A stretch of DNA of 64,000 nt, from contig JAXQJY010000030.1 in assembly GCA_037042185.1 (NCBI GenBank), positions 1,860,001-1,924,000 on the forward strand. Reading direction: 5' to 3'. This document shows, one piece after another, positions 44,729 to 57,929 of this stretch (within the stretch, counting starts at the first letter, position 1; each line of letters begins with the position of its first letter). The translations under genes were made by a program, and so were the position numbers. Below the pieces are notes generated by a model. The model saw only the letters and a list, made by a program, of their open reading frames with translations. It had not been told where the DNA came from and did not search any database. This DNA comes from Sordariomycetes sp. S80-01Y. Taxonomy: Eukaryota > Ascomycota > Sordariomycetes.

Positions 44729-46921
44729 ATGGAGGACTCTACGACGTATGGATCCCCAGGAAACGGGGCATCCCCGAGCGACAACCCCCTTCTAGCGCAA
44801 CCGCCTCTGGAGGGCGACGCTGCTGCGGATGATGGTGAGTTAGACCAGCTGACGCTTATTCCCGTCGGAGCAGTGTCGTTGCAACAGTTGAGCTAATTGC
44901 GATGCCTTGTAGATGTCCACATGGCCGAGAACACCACTACCGATGCTGCCGTCAAGCAGGACAGCACAACCCCCGCCCCAGGCGTCTCCGACAACCCCCT
45001 CGATGCCCCTGAGGCGCCACAACCCGAGACCGCGCCGGTCGGCGACGAAGATATGGGTGACGCCCCTGGCGAGGCGAAGGACGAGACAGCGCTTGCAGAT
45101 GGGGCCAACGCCGCTGAGGGCCAGGAGGTCAAGACCAAGGAAACCATCGCCAATGCCGCGCGAGAGCACCTCATCTCGCAGGCTCACGCCATCGTTCTGC
45201 CCAGCTACAGCACCTGGTTCGACATGAACGCGATTCACGAGATCGAGCGCAAGGCGATGGCTGAGTTCTTCAACAACCGCAACAGGAGCAAGACGCCGGC
45301 TGTGTACAAGGACTACAGGGACTTCATGATCAACACGTACCGCCTGAACCCGGTGGAATATCTTACGGTGACTGCCTGCCGGCGAAACTTGGCTGGTGAT
45401 GTGTGCGCCATCATGAGAGTACATGCCTTCCTCGAGCAGTGGGGCTTGATCAACTACCAGGTGAGCAGATGACGTTTAACTGCCCCTATGGGTCATAGGT
45501 GCTAACATACATAGGTCGACGCTGAGCAGCGCCCATCGCATGTGGGACCCCCTTTCACCGGTCACTTCAAGATCATCTGCGACACCCCCAGAGGCCTTCA
45601 GCCTTGGCAGCCATCTGCAGACCCCGTGGTCTTGGAGGGCAAGAAGAACGCCGACACGGACAACAAGGCCAGCGCTGCCAAGCCCGAAAAGGCGGACCTC
45701 AACTTGGAACTTGGACGCAACATCTACGAAGCCAACGCGAAGGGCACACCGGTCGCCAAGGCCGAGAAGACCAACGGAGAGACTCCTACTGCTAACGGCG
45801 TCTCGGGTGACGGAACCAAGACTCCTATCGCGACGGTTCACTGCTACATGTGCAGCACGGACTGCACCCGCGTGTACTACCACAGCAGCACCGGTGCCGA
45901 CTCCGGCTCGAAAACAAAATACGACGTCTGCCCCAACTGCTTCAACGAGGGACGTCTGCCTGCCAACCACACTGCGGCCATGTACACCAAGACCGAGAAC
46001 GAGCGATACACGTCGGTTCTCGACAGGGATGCGCCGTGGACAGATGCCGAGATCCTGCGGCTACTTGAGGGTCTTGAGCGCTTCGACGACGACTGGAGCG
46101 AGATTGCGGAGCATGTTGGCACCCGCACCCGGGAGGAATGCGTTCTCCAATTCCTGCAGCTCGATATCGAGGAGAAGTACCTCGACTCCGAAGCTCCTGT
46201 GCACGCACCCACCGGGCTGTCCATGCTGGGCGGCCACCACAGCCACCTGCCATTCAGCCAGGTGGACAACCCCGTCATGTCGGTGGTCGGGTTCCTGGCC
46301 AGCCTCGCGGATCCTGCAAGCACGGCAGCTGCAGCGAACAAGTCTGCTGATGAGCTCAAGCGCAACTTGCGGAAGCAGCTCGAGAACGGCAAGACTGACG
46401 GAGAAGGCGAATCGGCGGAGAAGGGCAAGGAGGGCGACTCGATGGACATTGACGTTCGACAAGAAACCACGACCACCACAACGACGACGACGACGAAGAC
46501 GACAAGCCTGGCTTCAATCCCGCTCGCCTCCATGGGAGCCCGCGCAGCCGGATTTGCGTCACACGAGGAACGTGAGATGACGCGCTTGGTGTCTGCGGCC
46601 GCCAACGTCACGTTGCAGAAGCTGGAGATGAAGCTCAAGTACTTTAACGAGATGGAGGCTATTCTGCGTGCCGAGCGCCGTGACATTGAGCGTGGGAGGC
46701 AACAGCTGCTCCTGGACCGCCTGGCTTTCAAGAAGCGCGTGCGCACAGTTCAGCAAGGCCTCAAGGAGGCGACAGCGGCGGGTGGACAACAGGGGCTGGA
46801 CATGGCGCAGCAGCTCATCAACCAAGCGCAGGGAGAGCAGCTGAGCCTGCAACCAGTCGCGGATGCCAACGGCTTCGCGCCACCGAGCAACGGTCAAGAG
46901 GTCAAGAGCTTTGAGGCATAG
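44729..46921 (+). CDS. ssr2: SWI/SNF-RSC complex subunit Swi3/Rsc8-like (Ssr2)
   Basis: Predicted 686-residue scaffold subunit of SWI/SNF-type remodellers. Exons 44729-44834, 44913-45460 and 45515-46921. Domains in order: acidic disordered N-terminus; SWIRM domain at about 127-218 ([50 protein letters not shown]); ZZ zinc finger at about 327-366 with Cys pairs in HCYMCSTDC and VCPNC; SANT domain at about 391-436 ([35 protein letters not shown]); and a C-terminal coiled coil ([18 protein letters not shown]). A run of ten threonines at about residue 530 is encoded by mixed ACC/ACA/ACG codons. The order is exactly that of Swi3/Rsc8/BAF170. Confidence 0.95.
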
Positions 46922-47714
46922 AGGAGAGGGGATGGGTGTAATGGAACTACGACCAACAAGGCGTCATGGGACTGGGTGAAGGGTTTCGTTTTCATTTTTC
47001 GTTATCGTGTCTTCTTGGTCTTTCAGAGCTGGTGGACGGCTCATCGCGGGCTGACTGAAGGAGGCTCGCTAAGGGCATCCCGTTTTCCATAGTACCGTGT
47101 ATGTCACATCTAGCTGTACTACCACAGGCGTTCTGGCAGGGGACGAATATATTTTATATCGAGCAGCACGCACAAAGTACACGCCAGGCCATGTCATGCC
47201 ATGCAGTGGAGTATGCGCCAAGCAATACACGACACCCCTGTCCCGAGGACTAATTCCTAGGGGTAATTTGGCCGCAGAATTGACTCGGCTTAAAGGGCTT
47301 TGCGGCGACGGAGTAGGTGGAAGTGCCACCATTTACCTCGGCCCAATGGAGCCCCACCGGGTGAACGGGCCCTGTGGTCTGGGGTCTCCGGCGCGCCAGA
47401 GGGGCACAACGTCACTGCCGCGACCGCCTACGGCCTACCGCCCACCGCCAGCCACGGGCAGCCTGGACCGCCAGCCGAGCCTCACTCACATGCTCGGCTC
47501 AAGCTCCTCTCTTCTATCCAATCCAGTGGGCTCACCAGACAGCCTTGACAAAATCTCCATTCGAACTCCGGTGCCACAAACCCGTCCGTCCCACACTCCA
47601 TCCTCGACAAAACGAGCCTCGGTCTCGTCTCTATTCTTTGCTTCCTGACTTCTTCTCCCCCCCGAGCCTCTTCCCTCTGCTTCTCCTCCACCTCCCGCTC
47701 CAGAGAAGCTTGCC
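46922..47714. promoter_or_regulatory. CAT2 upstream region with three CCTCGG elements
   Basis: CCGAGG at 47243-47248 and CCTCGG at 47336-47341 and 47617-47622 lie upstream of carnitine acetyltransferase. CCTCGG is the core bound by FarA/FarB/Ctf1 fatty-acid regulators. At this base composition one would be expected about every 1.2 kb on either strand, so three in about 380 bases is suggestive. A TATA-like AT run lies near 47146-47162 and a CCAAT near 47343. Confidence 0.45.
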
Positions 47715-49740
47715 ATGTTCGCTTCCAAGACGCTACGCTCCCAACGCGCCTTTACGAGCTTCAGTCCACTCCAACGAGTCCAGACGACCACAGTAAGTCC
47801 CGCGCCTGTTTCTGCCGCTGCGCGGTCGAGGTGCTGACAGCTGCAGCGCGTCAACATGGCACCCGCACGACACAGCAGCTCCCTCCCCGCGGGCTACAAG
47901 GAGGACACGTCCAAGGGCCCCATGCTGCGCTTCCAGGACTCCCTCCCCAAGCTGCCCGTGCCCACCCTCGAGGAGACGGCAAAGCGCTACCTCAAGAGCT
48001 TGCACCCTCTTCTGAGCGCCTCCGAGTACGAGCACAGCAAGAAGGCCGTCGAGGAGTTCATCAAGCCGGGCGGCCCGGGGCCCAAGCTGCAGGAGAAGCT
48101 CGTCGCCAGGCGCGAGCACCCAGACACCAAGAACTGGATCTACGAGTGGTGGAACGACGCTGCCTACCTGACCTACAGAGACCCCGTGGTGCCGTACGTG
48201 AGCTACTTCTACTCGCACCGTGACGACCGCACGAGACGGGACCCGGCCAAGCGCGCGGCTGCCATCTCGACGAGCGTCCTGGAGTTCAAGAAGATGGTCG
48301 ATGCCGGCACGCTGGAGCCCGAGTACATGAAGAAGCTGCCAATTGATATGGACAGCTACAAGTGGATGTTCAATGCGTCCCGCGTGGCCGCCCACCCCAA
48401 GGACCACCCCGTCAAGTTCAACGCCGACGAGCACAAGTACATTGTCGCAATCCGCAAGAACCAATTCTTCAAGATTCCCCACGAGATCGGCGGCAAGCAG
48501 CTCAACACTTCCGAGCTGGAAGCCCAATTCAAGCGCGTCTACGAGCTCGCCGAGCGTGTTCCCGCCGTGGGAATCCTGACCTCTGAGAACCGCGACGTCT
48601 GGGCCGACGCCCGCCAGGTCCTCCTGGATGCCAGCCCCAAGAACAAGGCGGCTCTGGAAGCCATCGAGGCCTCCTCTTTTGTGGTCTGCCTGGATGATGC
48701 CTCCCCCGTCACTCTGGAGGAGCGTGCCCACCAGTACTGGCACGGCGACGGCGCGAACCGCTGGTTCGACAAGCCCCTCCAGTTCATCATCAACGACAAC
48801 GGCACTTCTGGCTTCATGGGCGAGCACTCCATGATGGATGGCACGCCCACTCACCGCCTGAACGACTATGTCAACGACCTCATCTTCGGGAACAAGCTCG
48901 ACTTCGCCGACCCCTCGGTCCGCTCCTCCCTCTCCGACCCGCAGCCCATCAAGTTCGAAATCACCCCCAAGGTCCAGGCCGAGATCGAGCGCGCCACCAA
49001 GGACTTCAACAGCCTGATCAGCCAACACCAGCTTTCCGTGCAGGCCTACCAGGGCTACGGAAAGGGCCTCATCAAGAAGTTCAAGTGCTCCCCCGATGCT
49101 TACGTCCAGATGATCATCCAGCTCGCCTACTTCAAGATGTACGGCAAGAACAGGCCGACATACGAGTCCGCCGCCGTGCGCCGTTTCCAGCTCGGCCGCA
49201 CCGAGACTTGCCGATCCGTATCTGACGAGAGCACCGCCTGGTGCAGGTCCATGAGCGACGCCTCCGTCGACGACAAGACGCGCGTGGATCTGTTCCGCAA
49301 GGCCACCAACGCGCACATTGAGTACATCACGGCCGCGAGCGACGGCAAAGGCGTGGACCGTCACCTGTTCGGCCTGAAGAAGCTTCTGGAGCCGGGACAA
49401 GAGGTCCCTGCCATCTACCAGGATCCCGCCTACGGATACTCTAGCTCCTGGTACCTCTCCACCTCGCAGCTCAGCTCCGAGTTCTTCAACGGATACGGAT
49501 GGAGCCAGGTCATCGACGACGGCTTCGGCATTGCGTACATGATCAACGAGAACAGGTATGTTCCAACCCACCCCCTCTGTCCCAATGAGCGCCCGCTAAC
49601 CGCTTCTTCGCAGCATCAACTTCAACATCGTTTCCAAGGGCCTGGGCAGCGACCGCATGAGCTTCTACCTCAACGAGGCGGCCGGCGAGATGCGCGACCT
49701 CCTCATCCCCACGCTCGAGGCCCCCAAGGCCAAGCTGTAA
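47715..49740 (+). CDS. CAT2: Carnitine O-acetyltransferase, mitochondrial and peroxisomal
   Basis: Predicted 637-residue enzyme that exchanges acetyl groups between CoA and carnitine so they can cross membranes. Exons 47715-47792, 47847-49555 and 49614-49740. Exon 1 encodes a 26-residue Arg/Ser/Thr-rich presequence (MFASKTLRSQRAFTSF). A second in-frame ATG falls at residue 30, three codons into exon 2. The C-terminus is AKL, a peroxisomal PTS1 supplied by the last exon. Catalytic His353 lies in GEHSMMDGTP; YQGYGKG and the substrate motif around RTETCRSVSDES are intact. Both targeting signals in one gene match yeast Cat2, where alternative starts give the two isoforms. Confidence 0.95.
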
Positions 49741-50306
49741 GCCATAGACGTTGCGTACTCATCTCTGAAGAGGAGTTGCTGGAGGGTTGGAAGAGAGGGA
49801 AAAAGCGGAAGACTTGATTTCCACGCGTCTAGATCTGCGTCGGTCCTGCAGGGTATCGTTTAGAGAGCGCTTGCTTCGTGCCATGGGAGAGAGAGAGCAA
49901 GGTGTCGTCTGCTTTGGGTCGTCATTGCGAGGATTGCATTCCATGTTTCGCTGTTTTTTTTTTGTACTTTTTTTCTTTTTGGCATAGATCCAGTCTTTGT
50001 GGGAATCCAAGCTGGCAGGCATTGACTCATTCTCAACATGTTTTGCTCTCATGTCAAATCTTGTTTATCTTCTTATGCGATACGCTGATGCGAAGATGAG
50101 AATAGAGAAAGAGCAGCTTCTTCCAACACCGTATATCCTTTCTAGATGTGTAGTACATGGAGAAACATCTTTGGCTCTGCTCTAGCATACACTGCCCCCA
50201 GACTGCGGCGCTGTGCCCCGGCCGTATTCGTACAACATGCTAATCCACCCGATTCCCGACTACACCTGGGACGCCGGAAACCATCGTCAAGGCGAGCCGA
50301 AAGCCA
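49741..50306. other. convergent 3' flanks, CAT2 / CAP
   Basis: Contains T-rich runs near 49952-49981, fitting a plus-strand 3' untranslated region. No gene seen. Confidence 0.55.
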
Positions 50307-52000
50307 CTAACCCGCATGCGCGACAATCTCATTCACCAAATCCCCCTTATCCTCGTCGTAGTAGGAGCACATCTGACTCGGCAGCGGAACCTCCTTGTAG
50401 TCATCCTCCCCGCTGATAACGTTCAGGTTGATACCCGCGCTCTTGCTGGTGAAGAGCTTCGTCGTGATGCTCTCCTTGCTCAGGTAGATGCTCGCGCCGT
50501 CTACCTGGTCCATCATGACGGTCGGGATCGTGCCCATGACCTGCAGGGCAAAGTTGGGCGCCTTGACGACGTCGACGGTTGATACGAGGGTGTCGACGAC
50601 GAGGGAGAGGCGGTTGGAGTTCTCGACGGTGACTTGGTTGGCCTTGCCCTTGATAATGATGGTGGTGTTGTTGCAGCGGGAGATCAGGACGGAGTGGGAG
50701 AGGGCGGCTTCGATTTCGACGGGTTGGGGCTCCTTTTCGTAGTTTTCCTGGTTCTGGTCAGCCAGAGTAACCTAGCGAGTGACTTTAGAAAGTTGACTTA
50801 CCACTGTCCACTTGTTGCCCTCGAGCTCCTTCTTCGCGGGCTTCTTGACGCGCATGCTCTCGGGCTTGGGCTTCTTCCCTGGCGCGGGGCTCTTAGCCCT
50901 GCTGGCGGAAGTGGCCTCCCCGCCCGCAGCCCGCAAGCTGGGGTTCTTGTGCGTCATCTCGGACTTGTCGACCTTGCGCAGGCCCTTGGTGACAGCCTCG
51001 CCCTTGTTCAGCTCTGAGAAGACGGCGCCGAAGCCACCCGAGGAGTCCTTGGCGGCCGGCGCGGACGCCTGCTCCGTCTTGATGTCCAGCACGGGAGGAG
51101 GACCTGGGGGAGGAGGAGGAGGTGGTGGAGGTGCACCACCAGCAGCGAGAGCGGGGGCACTGGTAGATGCAGTCTTCGTAGGGGCGATAGACTTGGCCGC
51201 TTCCTGGACAGAGCCGCCCTGGGGATTCCAGGGGAGCCCGTTCGGGAGATGGTCCTTGAGCAGGGCGGAGAGGTCTTTGAAGATGGCGTAGAAGGACTGA
51301 ATCCACTCAACGTGCTTAGGATCCTTCTCCTTGTATTCCTTCAACACCCTGTTTCCGTAAAACTGCGCCGAGCCAGCCACCTCGTCAACGTGCTTGAACG
51401 GCCGGTTTGTAACCGCAATCCAGCCCAACAGCATGATCCCATCAGCCACAGACGCGAGGTGGTTCTTGTTCGGATCATTGTGATTCACGTCCTTAATCTC
51501 CATGACAGCCATGACGGCCTTGTTGATGGGCTCGAACAGAGGCGGAAGATCGGCGTCGGAGGGCTTCTTGGACTTTGTGGCAATCAAGACCAACTTGCGC
51601 TGCTCCAAGAAGCCCTTGGACACCTCAGCGGCCTGCTTCTCGACGTTGCCGCCGATCTCCTTGGACAGCTTGACGTACTTGTCGACAGTGGTCTCGAGGA
51701 AGTTGTCGAACTCTTCGACGGATTCGGGGAGCGGCTCGTCGGCGGCTTTGGGGGCCGCTGGAGGTGGCGGAGGTGGCGGCGTCGCGGCGGCTGAGGCATT
51801 GGGCGGCGAGGCTAAGGTCTTGTTCAGCAGAGAGCCGGGTGGAAGGTCGGAGGGCGTGGCAATATCCTCTAGGCGCGAGGTTGCGGCTTCAAGACTGCGG
51901 GTTGTGTCAGCATCGAGCTTCGTGCGGCTGGGCACACACCGAAGATGACTCACCGCTTTATCAAGGTCGTGAGGTTGTGCATGTTGTTAGGGGCCGCCAT
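50307..52000 (-). CDS. SRV2: Adenylyl cyclase-associated protein (CAP/Srv2)
   Basis: Predicted 528-residue actin-recycling protein that also links Ras-cAMP signalling to the cytoskeleton. Exons 52000-51954, 51894-50802 and 50753-50307. The N-terminus MAAPNNMHNLTTLIKRLEAATSRLEDI is the cyclase-binding coiled coil. Then come a first polyproline block, the helical folded domain (EFDNFLETTVDKYVKLSKEIGG, MLLGWIAV, AQFYGNRVLKEYKEKD), a second polyproline run of nine prolines for profilin and SH3 binding, a WH2-like region (TKGLRKVDKSEMTHKNP), and the beta-helix CARP domain (NCNNTTIIIKGKANQVT-like segment and SAGINLNV). The tail ends VNEIVAHAG. Domain order is canonical. Confidence 0.95.
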
Positions 52001-52801
52001 CTTGACTGTCTGTGACGAGGGGAGTCCGACTGCGGGTGGTGGTTGTGTCGGGGAGAGCTTGGTCTTGAACAAGCTGGCGCGATTGGGGTACGCGGCGCAA
52101 CGAGCAGGCAGCGAGCTAGGCCCAGGATCAGGCACCCGGGGTTCTGGTGCTGTACGGAGAGGCTAAAAGCGTATATAGGCAGACACAGCAGCTCGACGAT
52201 CGGCAAAAAGTGTGCTGTGCTGTGCTGGAAAGCGCTGAAGAAGGGTAAATACTGAGACCGACGTCCGAGGTGTCCCAGATGGATGTCAGGAGGTGCCAGT
52301 GGTCTCGCTCAGCTTCGGCACAGACCAATGGGAGCTGGAGGCTGGAAGCTGCCCCTGGTGATGACATGTCCTACCCTGCACCTCCATCTCAGGCTCCTGA
52401 TAGACAGCCTGAAGTACCTGTTATCGGCCCAACGCAGGACACGCCTTGGTTGGGATGCAGTGCAGATGCAGATGCACAATCTGAGTCAACTTCGCATCCT
52501 TCTCTCACCTCCGAGTCGCTTCACCATCGTTTGACTTTTCCTCCATTTCATTTCCTCAGCACACCCCATTTTCTGGCATAGCATCGCGTTATACAGCCCG
52601 TTACGAGCTTGTCTCACGTCTACTTCGCCATCGACGATCGTATCCTTGGACCACGTTTACACCTCATTGCTCGACGACGGGACCGGCCTGAGGAGGGAAT
52701 GCACCACTAAGAGGGAACTCACAGTGGTCACATCGCACCACGCTTTCACGGTGCTTAGTCTGGGGTCTCATTACGCGTCGATGTCGGCCTAGCAGCGCGG
52801 C
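52001..52801. other. divergent promoter, CAP / Mak32-like gene
   Basis: About 800 bases between head-to-head starts. ACGCGT at 52773-52778 is a single copy and not interpreted. No gene recognised. Confidence 0.5.
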
Positions 52802-54343
52802 ATGGACGATGATAACCTAATGAAACCTGCCGAGGCGGCTCAGCCTGCTGGGATCAAGGACAATGAGAAGCATCATGCTGAGGTGAAGATCGAGGGCGCA
52901 GATGCTGCCGTGAATGGCGTTTCTGACGAGGCGACCGAGGCTGGAAACGATGCTTCTCTGGTCAATGGTGCCAACGAGGTAGTCGACACGCAGGAACCGA
53001 TCGTCACGGATCCCGATCAGACGCCACAAGCCGAGATCAACCTCCAGATACCCGAGCCGGATGAGGCTGCGAACCAAGATGACGACGCTAACACCGACTC
53101 GTGGGAGACCAGCGCCGACCAGACTCAGCTCACGGACAGTCGGAGGCCCTCACTGTCCCCCGAGTCTCATCGGCAAATCGACTTCGTCACGTTGGGCATG
53201 TTCATCATCGACGACATCGACTTCATCCCACCAACCCCATCCGTCAAGGACATCCTCGGAGGTGCAGGCTCGTTCGGCGCACTGGGCGCACGCCTCTTCT
53301 CACCGCCGCCCGAGTCGCAGTCTGTAGGCTGGATCGTCGACCGTGGCTCAGATTTCCCCGAGTCCCTCACCGGTCTCATCGACAGCTGGGAGACCTCGGT
53401 GGAATATCGCGACGACCCCTCTCGTCTCACGACGCGCGGTTGGAACGGCTACGAGGGCACCGCCGAAAAGAGAGCATTCAAATACACCACCACCAAGAAG
53501 CGTCTCACAGCAGAGGATCTGACGCCCACCCTCCTCCAGGCACGATCCATCCATCTCATCTGCTCGCCCCTGCGATGTCAGCAGCTGGTCACCGACATCA
53601 TAGCAAGACGAAAGGCGGCCTGTCCAGAGACCTACTCCCGTCCTGTCTTCATCTGGGAACCCGTGCCCGACCTGTGCACCCCGGATGAACTGCTGAACTG
53701 CACCAATACCCTGCCTATTATCGACATCTGCAGCCCCAACCACTCTGAACTAGCAGGTTTCATGGGCGACGACGGCCTTGACCCCGAAACAGGCGAAATT
53801 TCCACCGTGGCAGTGGAGCGATCGTGCGAACAGCTCCTCGCAAGCATGCCATTGCAGTCATTCACGCTTGTCGTCCGCGCCGGCGACAAGGGCTGCTACA
53901 TTGCCAAGAACGGTGGCCGCAAACGCCAGCTCCCTTCGGCGGCCAACCCCAAGCGCAAGAAGAAACACCACGCTCGCGGCGGTCTTCAGATGGACACGGA
54001 CATGGAAGCCTTGTTCGCAGGGCTCCTGCAAGACGCGGACGGGAGCATTGCCAGGGAGGAGATCGAAGTCGACCCCGGCATTGAGCGCTGGATCCCGGCA
54101 TACCACCGCAGCGCGGACAAGGTTGTCGACCCGACGGGAGGTGGGAACACTTTCCTAGGTGGCATGGCGGTTGCTCTGGCCAGGGGACACGGGGTTGAGG
54201 AGGCGGCCGTGTGGGGGAGCGTCGCTGCTAGCTTTGCGATCGAGCAGGTCGGCATGCCGACTCTAGAAAAGGGAGACGACGGGGAGAAGTGGAACGGCGT
54301 TGACGTGATGGCAAGGCTGAGAGAGATGGAAGCACGACTTTGA
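52802..54343 (+). CDS. MAK32: PfkB-family carbohydrate-kinase-like protein, Mak32-like
   Basis: Single-exon, predicted 513-residue protein. An acidic disordered N-terminus (about 1-125) precedes the ribokinase-like fold starting DFVTLGMFIIDDIDF, with GGAGSFGALGARLFSP as the first glycine motif. The closing motif is DPTGGGNTFLGG at 443-454, where classical PfkB enzymes have GAGD: the catalytic Asp is Asn449 here. The same GGGN form is, as I recall, shared by the fungal Mak32 group, suggesting altered chemistry rather than decay. A lysine-rich insert (NPKRKKKHHARGG) interrupts the C-terminal half. Yeast Mak32 is needed for stable double-stranded RNA virus maintenance; its biochemical role is unknown. 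Confidence 0.85.
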   Translation: MDDDNLMKPAEAAQPAGIKDNEKHHAEVKIEGADAAVNGVSDEATEAGNDASLVNGANEVVDTQEPIVTDPDQTPQAEINLQIPEPDEAANQDDDANTDSWETSADQTQLTDSRRPSLSPESHRQIDFVTLGMFIIDDIDFIPPTPSVKDILGGAGSFGALGARLFSPPPESQSVGWIVDRGSDFPESLTGLIDSWETSVEYRDDPSRLTTRGWNGYEGTAEKRAFKYTTTKKRLTAEDLTPTLLQARSIHLICSPLRCQQLVTDIIARRKAACPETYSRPVFIWEPVPDLCTPDELLNCTNTLPIIDICSPNHSELAGFMGDDGLDPETGEISTVAVERSCEQLLASMPLQSFTLVVRAGDKGCYIAKNGGRKRQLPSAANPKRKKKHHARGGLQMDTDMEALFAGLLQDADGSIAREEIEVDPGIERWIPAYHRSADKVVDPTGGGNTFLGGMAVALARGHGVEEAAVWGSVAASFAIEQVGMPTLEKGDDGEKWNGVDVMARLREMEARL

Positions 54344-54757
54344 GGTCCGTGTTTCTCTATCATGTGAGGAAGCCCTTGTAGGGAACCCGTGGCAGACCGA
54401 CCGCGGGTACGATTCGATGAGATTACGCTGGACTTGAAAATTCGCTTAGACATGAAGAGCAGTGATGAGTTGACTTTTGGGACAAACGCATACGCGTTGG
54501 CTGTCAAAAAAGGGGTTGGGACATTTCGTGAATAGAGTCTGCGAGACGCATTGCCGCTTCGTTAGGGAAAACACCCGTAGGGATCATTTCACAGACGTTA
54601 AATACATTGCAGATACATCATCTAGCTCATCTACAACGTCATCATAGTGCCCTATTCCATACTTGGTTGGGGAAAAATCCTATGCCGCCGAAACCAAACC
54701 AGAAACCATCGACGCCTTTGCTCATTATGTGACCATGACACCCCGCGTGCTTGCTCA
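54344..54757. other. convergent 3' flanks, Mak32-like / MCM3
   Basis: Spacer between converging genes; nothing further recognised. Confidence 0.55.
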
Positions 54758-57540
<2,783 letters not shown>

Positions 57541-57929
57541 GGTCGTGAAGTGTGCTGCGCTCAATGCAGAGGAAGCGATCGGTCGGAGAAGGGAAAGGCA
57601 GAAGCTGGGATCGAAAAGTGAAGGGAGGGACGAATAGGTGGGGGAAGAACGCGTCTCATTTCACGCGTCGCGCGTTGCGCTCGCGTAAAGTAATTTCCTC
57701 TTCGAGTGTAGCTTGCCTTTACGTAAGCCAATTCCCCGGCCTAGGATGGACGACCGTTACGGTCAGTGCCAACTCGGACCCATCGCTGCCGAAGCTCTCC
57801 TAGCTCGACGATCGAGCTCCGTACCCCACGACCGTCGTGACAGCATTCTAGCCCTCATCATACTACTGTGATCCAGCAGCCAGTAACCCATTATCTGGTC
57901 CGTCGAGTTGGCAAAATCACCCGCCGACT
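57541..57929. other. divergent promoter, MCM3 / EXO70
   Basis: Compact 389-base promoter shared by two head-to-head genes. It contains two ACGCGT boxes (separate entry) and a CCAAT near 57729. Confidence 0.6.
57649..57668. promoter_or_regulatory. paired MluI cell-cycle boxes (ACGCGT) at MCM3
   Basis: ACGCGT at 57649-57654 and 57663-57668, 14 bases apart start to start and 109-123 bases upstream of the MCM3 ATG. A further CGCG-rich run follows. This spacing and position are typical of MBF-controlled G1/S genes. Confidence 0.6.

Noticed and set aside
45540-46580. 346-codon plus-strand frame
   Set aside because: Out-of-frame shadow of the Swi3-like gene, whose SWIRM, ZZ and SANT motifs define the real frame.
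47733-49571. 612-codon open frame on the minus strand
   Set aside because: It is the antisense shadow of the carnitine acetyltransferase gene, whose strong GC3 bias keeps the opposite frame open; composition is Val/Leu/Gly-rich repeats without any domain.
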